64,000 bases of DNA, from the NCBI RefSeq assembly GCF_000413315.1, contig NZ_KE340297.1, forward strand, positions 62,001-126,000, in the 5' to 3' direction. Made by a program: the position numbers and the translations under genes. Below are positions 1-8,108 of the stretch, one piece after another. The stretch is from Propionibacterium sp. oral taxon 192 str. F0372 (GTDB lineage Bacteria > Actinomycetota > Actinomycetes > Propionibacteriales > Propionibacteriaceae). The notes below the pieces were generated by a model, which was not told the origin of the DNA, ran no database searches, and was given only the letters and a program-made list of their open reading frames with translations. Within the stretch, counting starts at the first letter, position 1, and each line of letters starts with the position of its first letter.

Positions 1-506
1 GCCTGCAGCAGCTTGAGTAAAATGTTCTCGACGTCTTCGCCAACATAACCAGCCTCGGTAAGAGCCGTGGCATCAGCCATAGCGAAGGGCACATTGAGCA
101 GCCGCGCCAGGGTCTGGGCAAGGTAGGTCTTGCCACAGCCGGTCGGACCGATCAGCAGCACATTCGATTTGGCGAGCTCAACATCCTCATCGCGGCGCAC
201 CTCACCGGCGCGAACCCTCTTGTAGTGGTTGTAGACCGCCACGGACAGGACCTTCTTCGCCTTGTCCTGGCCGATGATGTATTCATCGAGGAAAGCTCGG
301 ATGCCAGCCGGAGTAGGCAGATCGTCGGTGCGGCCCGAGGATGCGGGGCCCTCAGAGAGCTCCTCCTCAATGATTTCGTTGCACAGGTCGATGCACTCAT
401 CGCAGATGTACACCCCAGGACCCGCGATCAGCTTCTTGACCTGCTTCTGCGACTTGCCGCAGAAGGAACACTTGAACAGGTCACCGCTCTCACCGATGCG
501 CGCCAT
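1..506 (-). CDS. clpX: ATP-dependent Clp protease ATP-binding subunit ClpX (partial, N-terminal part)
   Basis: ClpX is the AAA+ unfoldase that feeds tagged substrates into the ClpP chamber in the cytoplasm. The visible 168 residues start at an ATG and open with a four-cysteine zinc-binding domain (Cys at about 13, 16, 35 and 38, in CSFCGK and CDECIDLC). A Walker A motif, GPTGCGKT, follows near residue 120, then the segment ending NILLKLLQ. The gene runs off the left edge, so Walker B and the sensor motifs are not seen. It lies 90 bp downstream of clpP2 in the same direction, the usual clpP-clpX arrangement. The identification is secure. Confidence 0.96.
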   Translation of the reverse strand, partial: MARIGESGDLFKCSFCGKSQKQVKKLIAGPGVYICDECIDLCNEIIEEELSEGPASSGRTDDLPTPAGIRAFLDEYIIGQDKAKKVLSVAVYNHYKRVRAGEVRRDEDVELAKSNVLLIGPTGCGKTYLAQTLARLLNVPFAMADATALTEAGYVGEDVENILLKLLQ

Positions 507-596
507 CGCCCCTCCTCGTGGAAAAAGTGTTCGTGGGGAGACCACCGACTCCAACCTTATCGCGTGATGAGGCTGGAGCGGTGGTTCTGAGGTGGG

Positions 597-1274
597 TCAC
601 TTCGCGTCAGACAAAGAAGTCAGGATGTCGTCGATCAGTCCGTATTCGACGGCCTCGTCGGCCGTGAAGAATTTGTCTCGGTCGACGTCGTTGTGGACCC
701 TGTCGACATCCTGGCCGGTGTGGTCGGAGAGCATTTGCTCCATCAGGGAGCGAATGCGCAGGATCTCATTGGCCTGGATCTCCAGATCGGAGGACTGCCC
801 GTAGGAGCCCTCACCACCCATCGCCGGCTGGTGGATCAGGATGCGCGAATTCGGCAAAGCCAAACGCTTACCCTTGGTCCCCGCTGCCAAGATGACCGCA
901 GCCGCTGAGGCGGCCTGCCCCAAGCACACCGTCTGCACATCAGGCTTGATGTACTTCATGGTGTCATAGATCGCAGTCATCGCGGTGAAGGAGCCACCGG
1001 GAGAGTTCAGGTAGATCGATATCTGACGCTCGGAATCCATCGACTGCAGACATAGCAACTGAGCCATGACCGCATTGGCGATCTCATCGGTGATCGGGGT
1101 GCCGAGGAAGATGATGCGCTCCTCGAACAGTTTGGTGTACGGATCGACCCGGCGCACGCCGTAGCTGGTGCGTTCCTCCCACTGGGGGATGATGTAGTCC
1201 ATCACTGGATCGGCACCGGCTGTGCCGTAGGGCATCCGGGGCAGATTCGTCCCGGCAATCGGATTGGGAATCAT
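597..1274 (-). CDS. clpP2: ATP-dependent Clp protease proteolytic subunit ClpP2
   Basis: A serine peptidase that forms one ring of the mixed ClpP1P2 tetradecamer found in actinobacteria. The 225-residue product has the catalytic Ser in GQAASAAA, His in LIHQPAMGG and Asp in the DVDRDKFF region. Its N terminus is longer than in ClpP1, as is usual for ClpP2. The ATG at 1274 is chosen because GAGG lies six bases upstream. A GTG at 1286 overlapping the clpP1 stop is the alternative. It follows clpP1 almost without a gap, so the pair should be co-transcribed and translationally coupled. Confidence 0.94.
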   Translation of the reverse strand: MIPNPIAGTNLPRMPYGTAGADPVMDYIIPQWEERTSYGVRRVDPYTKLFEERIIFLGTPITDEIANAVMAQLLCLQSMDSERQISIYLNSPGGSFTAMTAIYDTMKYIKPDVQTVCLGQAASAAAVILAAGTKGKRLALPNSRILIHQPAMGGEGSYGQSSDLEIQANEILRIRSLMEQMLSDHTGQDVDRVHNDVDRDKFFTADEAVEYGLIDDILTSLSDAK

Positions 1275-1282
1275 GGTGTGCC

Positions 1283-1852
1283 TCACTGGTTCGGTGCGTC
1301 GGGATTGGTCATCTGCGACGCGCGTTCGAAGACATGATCGATGAAGCCGTACTCAAGAGCTTCGGTGGCGGTGAACCAGCGGTCACGGTCGGAGTCCTTG
1401 GTGATCTGCTCGACGCTTTGACCGGTCTGCTCGGCAATCAGCTTCGCCATCTCCTTCTTCAGGTGCACCAACTGCTCGGCCTGGATTGCGATGTCCGAAG
1501 CCGCGCCGCCGATACCACCGGAGGGCTGGTGCATGAGGATCCGGGCGTGCGGCAGAGCGTAGCGCTTGCCGGGGGCGCCTGCGGACAGCAGGAACTGGCC
1601 CATCGACGCAGCCAAACCCATGGCCACGGTGGACACGTCATTGCTGATCCACTGCATGGTGTCGTAGATCGCCATGCCGGCGTAAACCGAACCACCAGGG
1701 GAATTGATGTAGAGATAGATGTCGCGCTCCGGGTCCTCCGCATTCAACAGCAGCATCTGGGCACAGATGGCATTGGCGTTTTCGTCGCGGACCTCGGAAC
1801 CGAGGAAAACGATCCGGTTCGCTAGCAACGACTGGTAGACGTTGTCCGTCAT
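1283..1852 (-). CDS. clpP1: ATP-dependent Clp protease proteolytic subunit ClpP1
   Basis: The second ClpP paralogue, partner of ClpP2. The product begins [10 protein letters not shown], matching the start of mature ClpP1 proteins, and carries Ser in GLAASMGQ, His in LMHQPSGG and Asp in DSDRDRWF. The start is uncertain. A GTG at 1909 would give a 19-residue extension like the propeptide of other ClpP1 proteins, and neither start has a clear Shine-Dalgarno sequence. The open frame continues upstream without a stop to about 2190 through a decayed aldolase sequence, so a much longer start is formally possible but not believable. Confidence 0.93.
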   Translation of the reverse strand: MTDNVYQSLLANRIVFLGSEVRDENANAICAQMLLLNAEDPERDIYLYINSPGGSVYAGMAIYDTMQWISNDVSTVAMGLAASMGQFLLSAGAPGKRYALPHARILMHQPSGGIGGAASDIAIQAEQLVHLKKEMAKLIAEQTGQSVEQITKDSDRDRWFTATEALEYGFIDHVFERASQMTNPDAPNQ

Positions 1853-1974
1853 TCCGACACCGGAGCCGACAGCAGGGGCTGCCAGAGCAGGACTCAAGGA
1901 TTGATTCACGCAGACGAATCTACAAGCCCCGGGTGCCAAACCGAAGGAGACCGGCCGCAGTTCGCCCTTGGCCG

Positions 1975-2310
1975 ATGCCAGCCGAGCAGCTCCCGGGCCT
2001 GGGAATCGGTGAGCTGCCACCCAGTTCATCCACGCGAGTCGAGCGGGTTTTTCTAGCTCTTCTGCGGTGTTGACCGCATCGTCAAGATCCCCACCGCCCA
2101 TCAGACAGCCGTGGCGGGCCAGCACCAGAACCTTGTGGCCCACAGCCGCGGAGGTGATCTCGTCGACGACTTCAGTACCTCCCGGATGAAATCAGGGGCC
2201 GGGCAGGTCATGACGTACCGGGCATTGATCGGCCTATCGCCCGGTCAAGGTCTTCAGCGATAGGTCTCCAGCCACCCAAGCCTGGCCGCGAGGGTCTACT
2301 CACAGCCAAT
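1975..2310 (-). pseudogene. Relic of a class II aldolase/epimerase gene upstream of clpP1
   Basis: In the frame that runs into clpP1, the reverse strand encodes [16 protein letters not shown], then [10 protein letters not shown], then a segment with [10 protein letters not shown]. This follows the C-terminal pattern of class II aldolases (L-fuculose-phosphate aldolase and ribulose-5-phosphate 4-epimerase family): PG-x-E, then L-x-x-HG, then the A-E-x-L-E-x-x-A helix. Another frame just upstream gives RPINARYVMTCPAP, resembling the family's RPDINAVVHTHP metal-binding region with the histidines lost. No start or intact frame exists. This is inferred as a decayed gene, and clpP1's promoter probably lies within it. 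Confidence 0.4.
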
Positions 2311-2360
2311 CCAGCCGTCGTAGTGGCAGTCGATCAGCCCGGTGGAACCACTCATCCTGA

Positions 2361-3467
2361 TCAGTCGCGGAGTCCCTCGGCTTCGGCCTCCATGCCCTTC
2401 AGGTCACTGGAGATCATGGAATCGATCCACTTGGCATCCGGGTCGATGTCGACGAGCAGCGACTTGCACAGCAGAGTCAACGGCAGGGCGAGCAGGGTTC
2501 CCAGGGCACCAATCACCCCAGTCCACAGCAGCAACGAGATGAACGAGATTGTCGGGGTGATACCCACCGATTCCCCAGTGAACCGCGGTTGGATGATCGA
2601 CTGGACGACGAAGTTCAGCACCGAGTAGATGACGATGACAGCAACGGCTGTCTGCCATCCATTGGCGAATAAGGCAACCAGAGCGGGAGGAACCAAGCCG
2701 ATGACGAAGCCGATGTTGGGGATGTAATTGGTGAGGAAGCTGAACAGGGCCCACACCAGAGCCAGTGGTACCCCCATGGCCGCAACCGCAATGCCGTCGA
2801 GGATCGCCACGATGAGACCAAAGATCGTCGTGACCGCCCAGTAGCGCCGCACGCCTCGGGCGAAGATGAGGAACCCTTCCAGCATCCGGGGGCGCTCCTC
2901 CTCCAGGAGCCGTAGCCGACGTTCCATGGCAGGAGTATCCATGGCCATGAAGATGATAGCGGCCAGGATGACGGTGATCACTCCGACCGTGCCAGAGGCC
3001 CCGGTAAGCAGCGAGGTCGCTGCCGTCGTGGCGGCCCCCAGCAACCGTGAGGGGTCAAAGGTGGAGATGAACTGATTGAAGGCCGAGGAATCCAGACCGA
3101 GCCTTGCGGAGAGGTCGATCACCTGCTGGTACATGACCGAGAATTGGGAAGCGTAGCGGGGAAGAATGTCGATCATCTCGGTGATCGACCAGATCATCCC
3201 AATGACGATGGCCAGCAAGATGGCGTAGACCGACAGGGTGATAATGACCGCTGACAACCAGGAAGGGGTGCCCTTGCGGACCATCCAGGTGTGCATCGGG
3301 TAGATGGTGATCATCAGGTTGAGAGCCAAGAAGGTCGGCCCGATGACACTCGCGAACTCCCGCAGGGCGAACAACAACACCAAACAGGCTGCCAGGCCGA
3401 TCATGACGGTATTGAACCGTGGCCTCGGCACCCACGAGTGGGATTCGGGAACAAATATGTCGCTCAT
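2361..3467 (-). CDS. AI-2E family transporter (PF01594-type membrane protein)
   Basis: A 368-residue polytopic inner-membrane protein of the AI-2E/YdgG/PerM family. It has two N-terminal hydrophobic segments (from VMIGLAACLVLLFAL), further helices after a soluble loop at about residues 100-160, and a C-terminal hydrophobic block containing the LTNYIPNIG-like loop typical of the family. The start at 3467 is set by GGGGAG six bases upstream; a longer frame begins at 3488. Family members export autoinducer-2, ions or other small molecules, and the substrate here cannot be read from sequence. It stands alone between the clp genes and tig. Confidence 0.85.
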   Translation of the reverse strand: MSDIFVPESHSWVPRPRFNTVMIGLAACLVLLFALREFASVIGPTFLALNLMITIYPMHTWMVRKGTPSWLSAVIITLSVYAILLAIVIGMIWSITEMIDILPRYASQFSVMYQQVIDLSARLGLDSSAFNQFISTFDPSRLLGAATTAATSLLTGASGTVGVITVILAAIIFMAMDTPAMERRLRLLEEERPRMLEGFLIFARGVRRYWAVTTIFGLIVAILDGIAVAAMGVPLALVWALFSFLTNYIPNIGFVIGLVPPALVALFANGWQTAVAVIVIYSVLNFVVQSIIQPRFTGESVGITPTISFISLLLWTGVIGALGTLLALPLTLLCKSLLVDIDPDAKWIDSMISSDLKGMEAEAEGLRD

Positions 3468-3501
3468 GGAGTCTCCCCTCGTCAGCATGGATCCGCAATC
3501 A

Positions 3502-3538
3502 CCAGCGGGCCCCTGCAGATGCGCAGGAGGCCCGCTGG
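3502..3538. terminator. Strong hairpin between tig and the AI-2E gene
   Basis: A near-perfect hairpin: CCAGCGGGCC at 3502-3511 pairs with GGCCCGCTGG at 3529-3538, and an inner CCTGC/GCAGG extends the stem. It sits 19 bp beyond the tig stop codon. No T-run was checked beyond it, so Rho-independent termination is an inference. Confidence 0.6.
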
Positions 3539-3556
3539 GTCAAGGTCATCGAGGTA

Positions 3557-5026
3557 TCAGGCCTCGGCCTCGTCGGTCTTCTTGGCTGTCGTCTTCTTCA
3601 CCGGAGCCTTCTTGGCAGGCTTGGCATCGGCCTCCTCCTTAGCAGGCTTGGTGGCCTTCTCGGCTTCGTCGCTGTCCTCGGCCGGGGCCAAGGTGCCATC
3701 TGACTGAAGCCTGGAAACGAAGACCTCCTCGCCATTGGCATCGACAATGGTGACCGAGCTCACCAGCTGGCCCAGCGCCTTGCCACGACGGGCCTCTTCC
3801 ATCCACTCGGCAGCATGGTTGTGCTCCATCATGTGCTGGAGCTCCTGTTCGGGGGAGGTACCGTTCTGCTGAGCCTTGGCAAAGATCAGTTCGGTCAGTT
3901 CCTGCTGGGAGACCTGAACCTCGTTATCCTCTGCGTACTTATCGAGGATGATCTGGGAACGCAGCCCCTCCACGATGCGGTTGTTGAGAGTTTCCCAGAA
4001 CTGCTCGGGAGTCTCTGCATCTTCCTCCTCGGCATCAGCCAAGTATTGCTCGAGGGTCAGCCCGGCGCGCTGCAACTGCTGCTCAATGTTCTCGCGGCGG
4101 GTTGTGCGCTCATTCTCGACCAGAGCCTCGGGCAACTCGAAGACTGTGCGGTCAACAATGTTCTGCAATACCTGTTCGCGAGCCTGGTTCGCCTGGCCGA
4201 TGCGGGCCATCCGCTCGAGGTTGTCACGCAAGTCTGCATACATCTGCTCAGCGGTGTCGAATTCGGAGACCATCTGGGCGAATTCATCGTCGACCTCGGG
4301 CAGCTCCTGGTTCTGGACCTTGGTGACCTCGATCTCAATCTCGGCCTCCTCGCCACGGTTGACACCGCCGATCAAGGTCGAAGTGATGGTCTTCTTCTCC
4401 CCGGTTTTCATGCCGGTCAATGCCTCGTCCATGCCCTCAACCATGCCGCCGGCACCGATCTTGTACTGGACATCGGTGGCTTCGGCATCTTCGAGTACCT
4501 TGCCGTCTTGGCGGGCGGTGAGGTTGATGACGACGACGTCGCCAGTCTCGGCTTCTCGCTCGACGGGGGTGAGGGTTCCGAAACGCTCACGCAGCAGATT
4601 GACCCGCTCCTCGACCTCCTCATCGCTGACCTCGGCCACCGGGACCTCAATCTTCAAGTCGGTGGTGTCGGCGATCTCGAAAACGGGACGCACGTCGACC
4701 TCGGCAGTGAGCACGACGTTCTTACCGTCGTTCAACTCGGTGACATCGATCTCCGGCTGACCGAGGGGATGGATGTTGTTCTCGCTAACGGCCTCGGCGT
4801 AGAACTGCGGGAGCTGGTTGTTGATCGCTTCCTGAAGCACGACTCCACGACCGAAGCGCTGATCAATGAGACGCGGCGGCACCTTGCCCTTGCGGAAGCC
4901 GGGGATGTTGATCTGCTCGGCGATCTGCTTGTAGGCGGCCTTGATTGCCGACTCGAGTTCGTTGAAGGGCTTGTCGATGGTGAGCTTGACCCGGGTCGGG
5001 CTCAGCTGCTCGAGAGTGCTGGACAC
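3557..5026 (-). CDS. tig: Trigger factor (ribosome-associated chaperone/peptidyl-prolyl isomerase)
   Basis: The 489-residue protein starts with the ribosome-binding domain, including the GFRKGKVPP signature near residue 45. A PPIase FKBP-like domain follows (about 150-240), then the helical C-terminal chaperone arms. The final 50 residues are a Lys/Ala/Glu-rich tail of the low-complexity kind common in actinobacterial trigger factors. GTG at 5026 is preferred because AGGAG lies five bases upstream. The ORF extends 9 codons further with no supporting signal. Trigger factor meets nascent chains on the ribosome; its closeness to clpP/clpX is a conserved tig-clp arrangement. Confidence 0.96.
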   Translation of the reverse strand: MSSTLEQLSPTRVKLTIDKPFNELESAIKAAYKQIAEQINIPGFRKGKVPPRLIDQRFGRGVVLQEAINNQLPQFYAEAVSENNIHPLGQPEIDVTELNDGKNVVLTAEVDVRPVFEIADTTDLKIEVPVAEVSDEEVEERVNLLRERFGTLTPVEREAETGDVVVINLTARQDGKVLEDAEATDVQYKIGAGGMVEGMDEALTGMKTGEKKTITSTLIGGVNRGEEAEIEIEVTKVQNQELPEVDDEFAQMVSEFDTAEQMYADLRDNLERMARIGQANQAREQVLQNIVDRTVFELPEALVENERTTRRENIEQQLQRAGLTLEQYLADAEEEDAETPEQFWETLNNRIVEGLRSQIILDKYAEDNEVQVSQQELTELIFAKAQQNGTSPEQELQHMMEHNHAAEWMEEARRGKALGQLVSSVTIVDANGEEVFVSRLQSDGTLAPAEDSDEAEKATKPAKEEADAKPAKKAPVKKTTAKKTDEAEA

Positions 5027-5160
5027 ATGGTCTCCTGGAAGTTTGCGGGACACCCCGAGACGGAGTGCACGAACCGTTTGATTCTAGCGAGGACGAATAA
5101 CGGCTTCCAACCCGCCCTAGCCCGGACCTCACGCGCTCGGAAGAGTCCGCGATCAAAGAC

Positions 5161-5760
5161 ATGCCTCTGCCTGCAATCCCCGGTACTAGCGTCGGAGCGG
5201 TGAGTTGCTTCCCGACGATCCGCCGCGCTATTGCCGCTGATGTCCCGACCTTATCGGAGTTGTCAGCGATCGCCTTCACCCAGGCTTTCGGGCACCTCTA
5301 CGCTCCCGCAGATCTCGCGCGTTTCCTGACCGGTGCCTACAGCCAGGAATCCTATGCCGCCTTGATCGCTGACCCCACCAAGGCGCTGTGGGTGGCCGAG
5401 AGATCGGGCCAGGTGATCGGTTACGGATTGGCGGGACCCTGCAACCTTCCCCACCCCGAGGTCACCGAGGCCGACGGCGAGATCAAGCGGCTGTACCTGC
5501 TGGCCGGGCACCAGGGATCGGGAGTCGGATCGATGCTGTTCGAAACGGCTATGTCCTGGCTGCTGGCTGATGGCCCCAGAGTGCTGTGGCTCGGCGTGTG
5601 GTCGCAGAACCACGGCGCCCAGCGGCTCTACAACCGCTACGGTTTCACCAAGGTCGGCGAGTACGAGTTCCCGGTGGGTGAGCACCGGGATCGCGAGTTC
5701 ATCTTCCGTCGCCCACGGGGTCAGCCCAGCGTTTGGGCGTATCCGGGAAGTTTCCACTAG
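5161..5760 (+). CDS. GNAT family N-acetyltransferase
   Basis: A 199-residue acetyltransferase of the GNAT fold. The acetyl-CoA binding region is visible as IKRLYLLAGHQGSGVGSMLF (Q/R-x-x-G-x-G/A signature) near residue 115, followed by WLGVWSQNHGAQRLYNRYGF, the C-terminal strand-helix typical of RimI/YjaB-like members. The substrate is unknown. The ATG at 5161 gives a short N-terminal extension before the domain; GTG at 5200 is an alternative. It is divergent from tig and is followed 27 bp later by tRNA-Pro. Confidence 0.85.
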   Translation: MPLPAIPGTSVGAVSCFPTIRRAIAADVPTLSELSAIAFTQAFGHLYAPADLARFLTGAYSQESYAALIADPTKALWVAERSGQVIGYGLAGPCNLPHPEVTEADGEIKRLYLLAGHQGSGVGSMLFETAMSWLLADGPRVLWLGVWSQNHGAQRLYNRYGFTKVGEYEFPVGEHRDREFIFRRPRGQPSVWAYPGSFH

Positions 5761-5787
5761 ACTGCAACGAGGTCGCTCGGTGACCAC

Positions 5788-5863
5788 CGGGGCGTAGCGT
5801 AGTGGCTAGCGCGCCTGCTTTGGGAGCAGGAGATCGCAGGTTCGAGTCCTGTCGCCCCGACCA
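5788..5863 (+). tRNA. tRNA-Pro (anticodon TGG), CCA encoded
   Basis: Acceptor CGGGGCG pairs with CGCCCCG. The anticodon stem is CCTGC/GCAGG with loop TTTGGGA, so the anticodon is TGG. The T arm contains GGTTCGAGTCC. The discriminator A is followed by an encoded CCA. The decayed recombinase region begins directly downstream. Confidence 0.95.
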
Positions 5864-6094
5864 TTAAATCGGCGCTCAAATCAACATCATGGAAGTCCCA
5901 TGGCGTGGGTTTTTGCTTATTCTTGGTGGATCTCCTGGTAGCCAGGGCATCATCCGGCAGTCTCTGCAAACCTGGTGCTTCTTGCGCCGAGACGACGATG
6001 TCACATTGCCTGCCCGACGTGACATCGTCGGCCTGACGGAATGTGAGGCCGCCGCCAACTGCTATATCACTCGCCATTACTCTCGCTCCCAGCA

Positions 6095-6640
6095 GTCGTG
6101 CTTCGCCCCGCGCCCCGAGCGCTCCATCAAACGGTGGCTGGTAGCACATCGATACGCTGAGGAGGCTGGTCTCATCTTCAGGTGTGATGTAGGCCTTGTC
6201 GAAGAGCACTTGGTTGAGCATCCGCCGGATGGGGGTCGGGGGCTTTTTCCGGTAGACGGCAGCCATGTGCTGGGGGATGTCGAGGGCTTAGCCCACCAAG
6301 GCTTGCTGCTCTGTCACCTCGACATCCAGCCCTGCCATCTGCCGATCCACCCCGCGCAACTCGCGACTGATGTGGCGCTGCTCTCGCTTGAGCACGTCGA
6401 GCGGAATGGCGTCGACGTAGTGGGTGTGCAGTAGTTTCTCTCGCTCGCATTCGAGGCGGCGCTGCACGGTTTTCGCTGCCGTGAGCCGCTTGGTCGACTC
6501 CGCCGCCAGTACGTCCAGCTGCCGTCTGAGGGCGTCTCCCAGCACCTTGCCACCAATGCGTGCTGAGGTCGCCTGGCCTAGCGCGACGACACCAGCAGCG
6601 TCAGGGAGGTGGTGCCGAGGTTGCGTGAGAGGCGAGGAGG
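6095..6640 (-). pseudogene. Large serine recombinase C-terminal relic
   Basis: Reading the reverse strand in one frame gives REKLLHTHYVDAIPLDVLKREQ, a coiled-coil segment of large serine recombinases (phage-type integrases). After an in-frame TAA at 6288-6290 the same frame continues with MAAVYRKKPPTPIRR and MLNQVLFDKAYI, the family's C-terminal signature. The catalytic N-terminal domain with its active serine is missing on the 5' side, where sequence turns AT-rich. It is therefore a truncated, stop-interrupted remnant. Such enzymes move prophages and integrative elements, and it lies some 230 bp from tRNA-Pro. Confidence 0.6.
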
Positions 6641-6707
6641 CCATCAAGCGTAGATAAACGCCACGATTGATTGTAGTTACTACAAATATTTTACTACAAA
6701 CGCTCAT

Positions 6708-7457
6708 TCACAAAAACCAATAAGTCCTGCAGGTTAACAAAACTGTCATGACTAAGCTTTCACTTTTGGTGGACATTTCATTCCGAGCATGCACCTGATA
6801 GACTTCATGCCATTCAAACAAAATTCATAAACACCCAAGAAGTCTCTGTGTATAAAAGAAAAACACCACTAGATCAACTATCCGGTAGTTGCATCTAGAC
6901 CAAACTCCGATCGAAAACAACTTGAACAATCCCTTCAGATTTCACGACCCTCAACTTGCAGCGAAGCCAGATATTCGAGCCGGGGGATCTTGCTACACCT
7001 AAATCGTGGTATCAATAAATAACACCAGCAACGAGAGTCGAAAGTACCTTGTATGCATATCTCTCAAAATCGGATCAACCAAGCAGTGGCAACACGACCA
7101 TACACAATGACTACCATCGCCATAGGCATCACAGCCCGCATAATACTTTTATACACTGGAGCTCAACACGACAGCGAGCAGTAAACCAGTATCGTGTTCA
7201 AATTGATGGAGTTTTGTCGGACAAATACTTGCAGAGAAACAGGGTAAAAGCTGTCCTCAACATCAAAGTTAGTTCTACCAGGAGCGCAGTGGCGCCGCGC
7301 TCCATAAACCAATATCAACGCACCCTCGGACTATCATAAAAGCATCAATGCAACTCGGCGATTACATTTGCGCCAAGTTGCGCTGATCGCTTCCTACCGT
7401 CACCAAGAAGCCATTTTAGTTCGCTGAGGTGATGCTCACCATCATCTCGGAGCCTCT
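6708..7457. other. AT-rich block without a convincing gene
   Basis: This 750-bp stretch is visibly richer in A/T than the GC-rich core on both sides. The only open frame of note (7049-7339, plus strand, 96 codons) has no recognisable domain, no good ribosome-binding site and an odd composition, so it is not called. The block looks like the eroded interior of an inserted element between the recombinase relic and the efflux cassette. Confidence 0.5.
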
Positions 7458-8108
7458 TTATCTTCCAATCAGCCACACTCCACGCCACTCTTCACATACC
7501 GCATCAGTCAACGCAACGGCGAAGTCTTCATAACTAATACCGTCACTTAAAAAGACCTGCTCATGCTCCCCTGCAGGCATTTTGCTGTATCGTCCTCGGT
7601 ATGGGCCGTCTGGCACATACCGAGGCGGCGGAATAAGATATGCCCATCGACATTGCTGTTCATACTGTTCCAAATAATCACGCAAATGCGCGTGGCCGAT
7701 TCCTCGTGGTAAAGTGACGGCCGGGAAACCTAGCGTCTCCCAGAATCGTCGCCCATCGCCCATATGCAGGGCTCCTGCGCCGCCAACATGGACAACATAG
7801 AGCTCTCAGCTTGTATCGCGTGCAGCAACAATAGACTGATGCAGTTCGACCAGTGCTGACGCAGCGATATCCTCTCTCAGACGAATCGCATTGATCACAA
7901 CGTCAATATTTTCTAGCGCGGTCGATAAACTCGTTCGGTCGTCAATAGCGACAATGCGCGAGGCATCGGCGCCGTTCGGCAATGATCGTCGTCCTTCGAT
8001 ATAACTCGCCTGTCGCAATCCGGCATACACCGTGACATTATCTGGCCGATGCTTAAGGACAAGACGACCAGTCCGCCCCGTAGCCCCAAGAACAAGGATG
8101 GTTTTCAT
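7458..8108 (-). pseudogene. NAD(P)-binding Rossmann-fold (NmrA/SDR-like) protein, interrupted by an in-frame TGA
   Basis: The frame starts MKTILVLGATGRTGRLV, a clear Rossmann dinucleotide-binding motif (GATGRTG), and runs 100 codons to TGA at 7806-7808. It continues in the same frame through VVHVGGAGALHMGDGRRFWE to VWLIGR. Joined, the product would be about 216 residues, the usual length of atypical SDR/NmrA-like reductases. No frameshift is needed; one nonsense codon splits the gene. Its ATG overlaps the stop of the MFS gene by four bases, so it was the last gene of that operon. The truncated product would lack the C-terminal half. Confidence 0.7.

Noticed and set aside
3815-5203. 462-codon plus-strand frame opposite trigger factor
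   Set aside because: It is an antisense shadow produced by high GC in the third codon positions of tig. It has no known domain and no ribosome-binding site.
5788-5863. tRNA-Pro as the attachment site of the neighbouring element
   Set aside because: No second copy of the tRNA 3' end was found in the window, and large serine recombinases usually do not use tRNA genes.
7049-7339. 96-codon frame in the AT-rich block
   Set aside because: No domain, no start signal and a composition that looks like random AT-rich DNA.
7806-7808. TGA as selenocysteine or programmed readthrough
   Set aside because: No selenocysteine insertion hairpin was recognised, the position is not a catalytic site of the family, and a single nonsense mutation is simpler.
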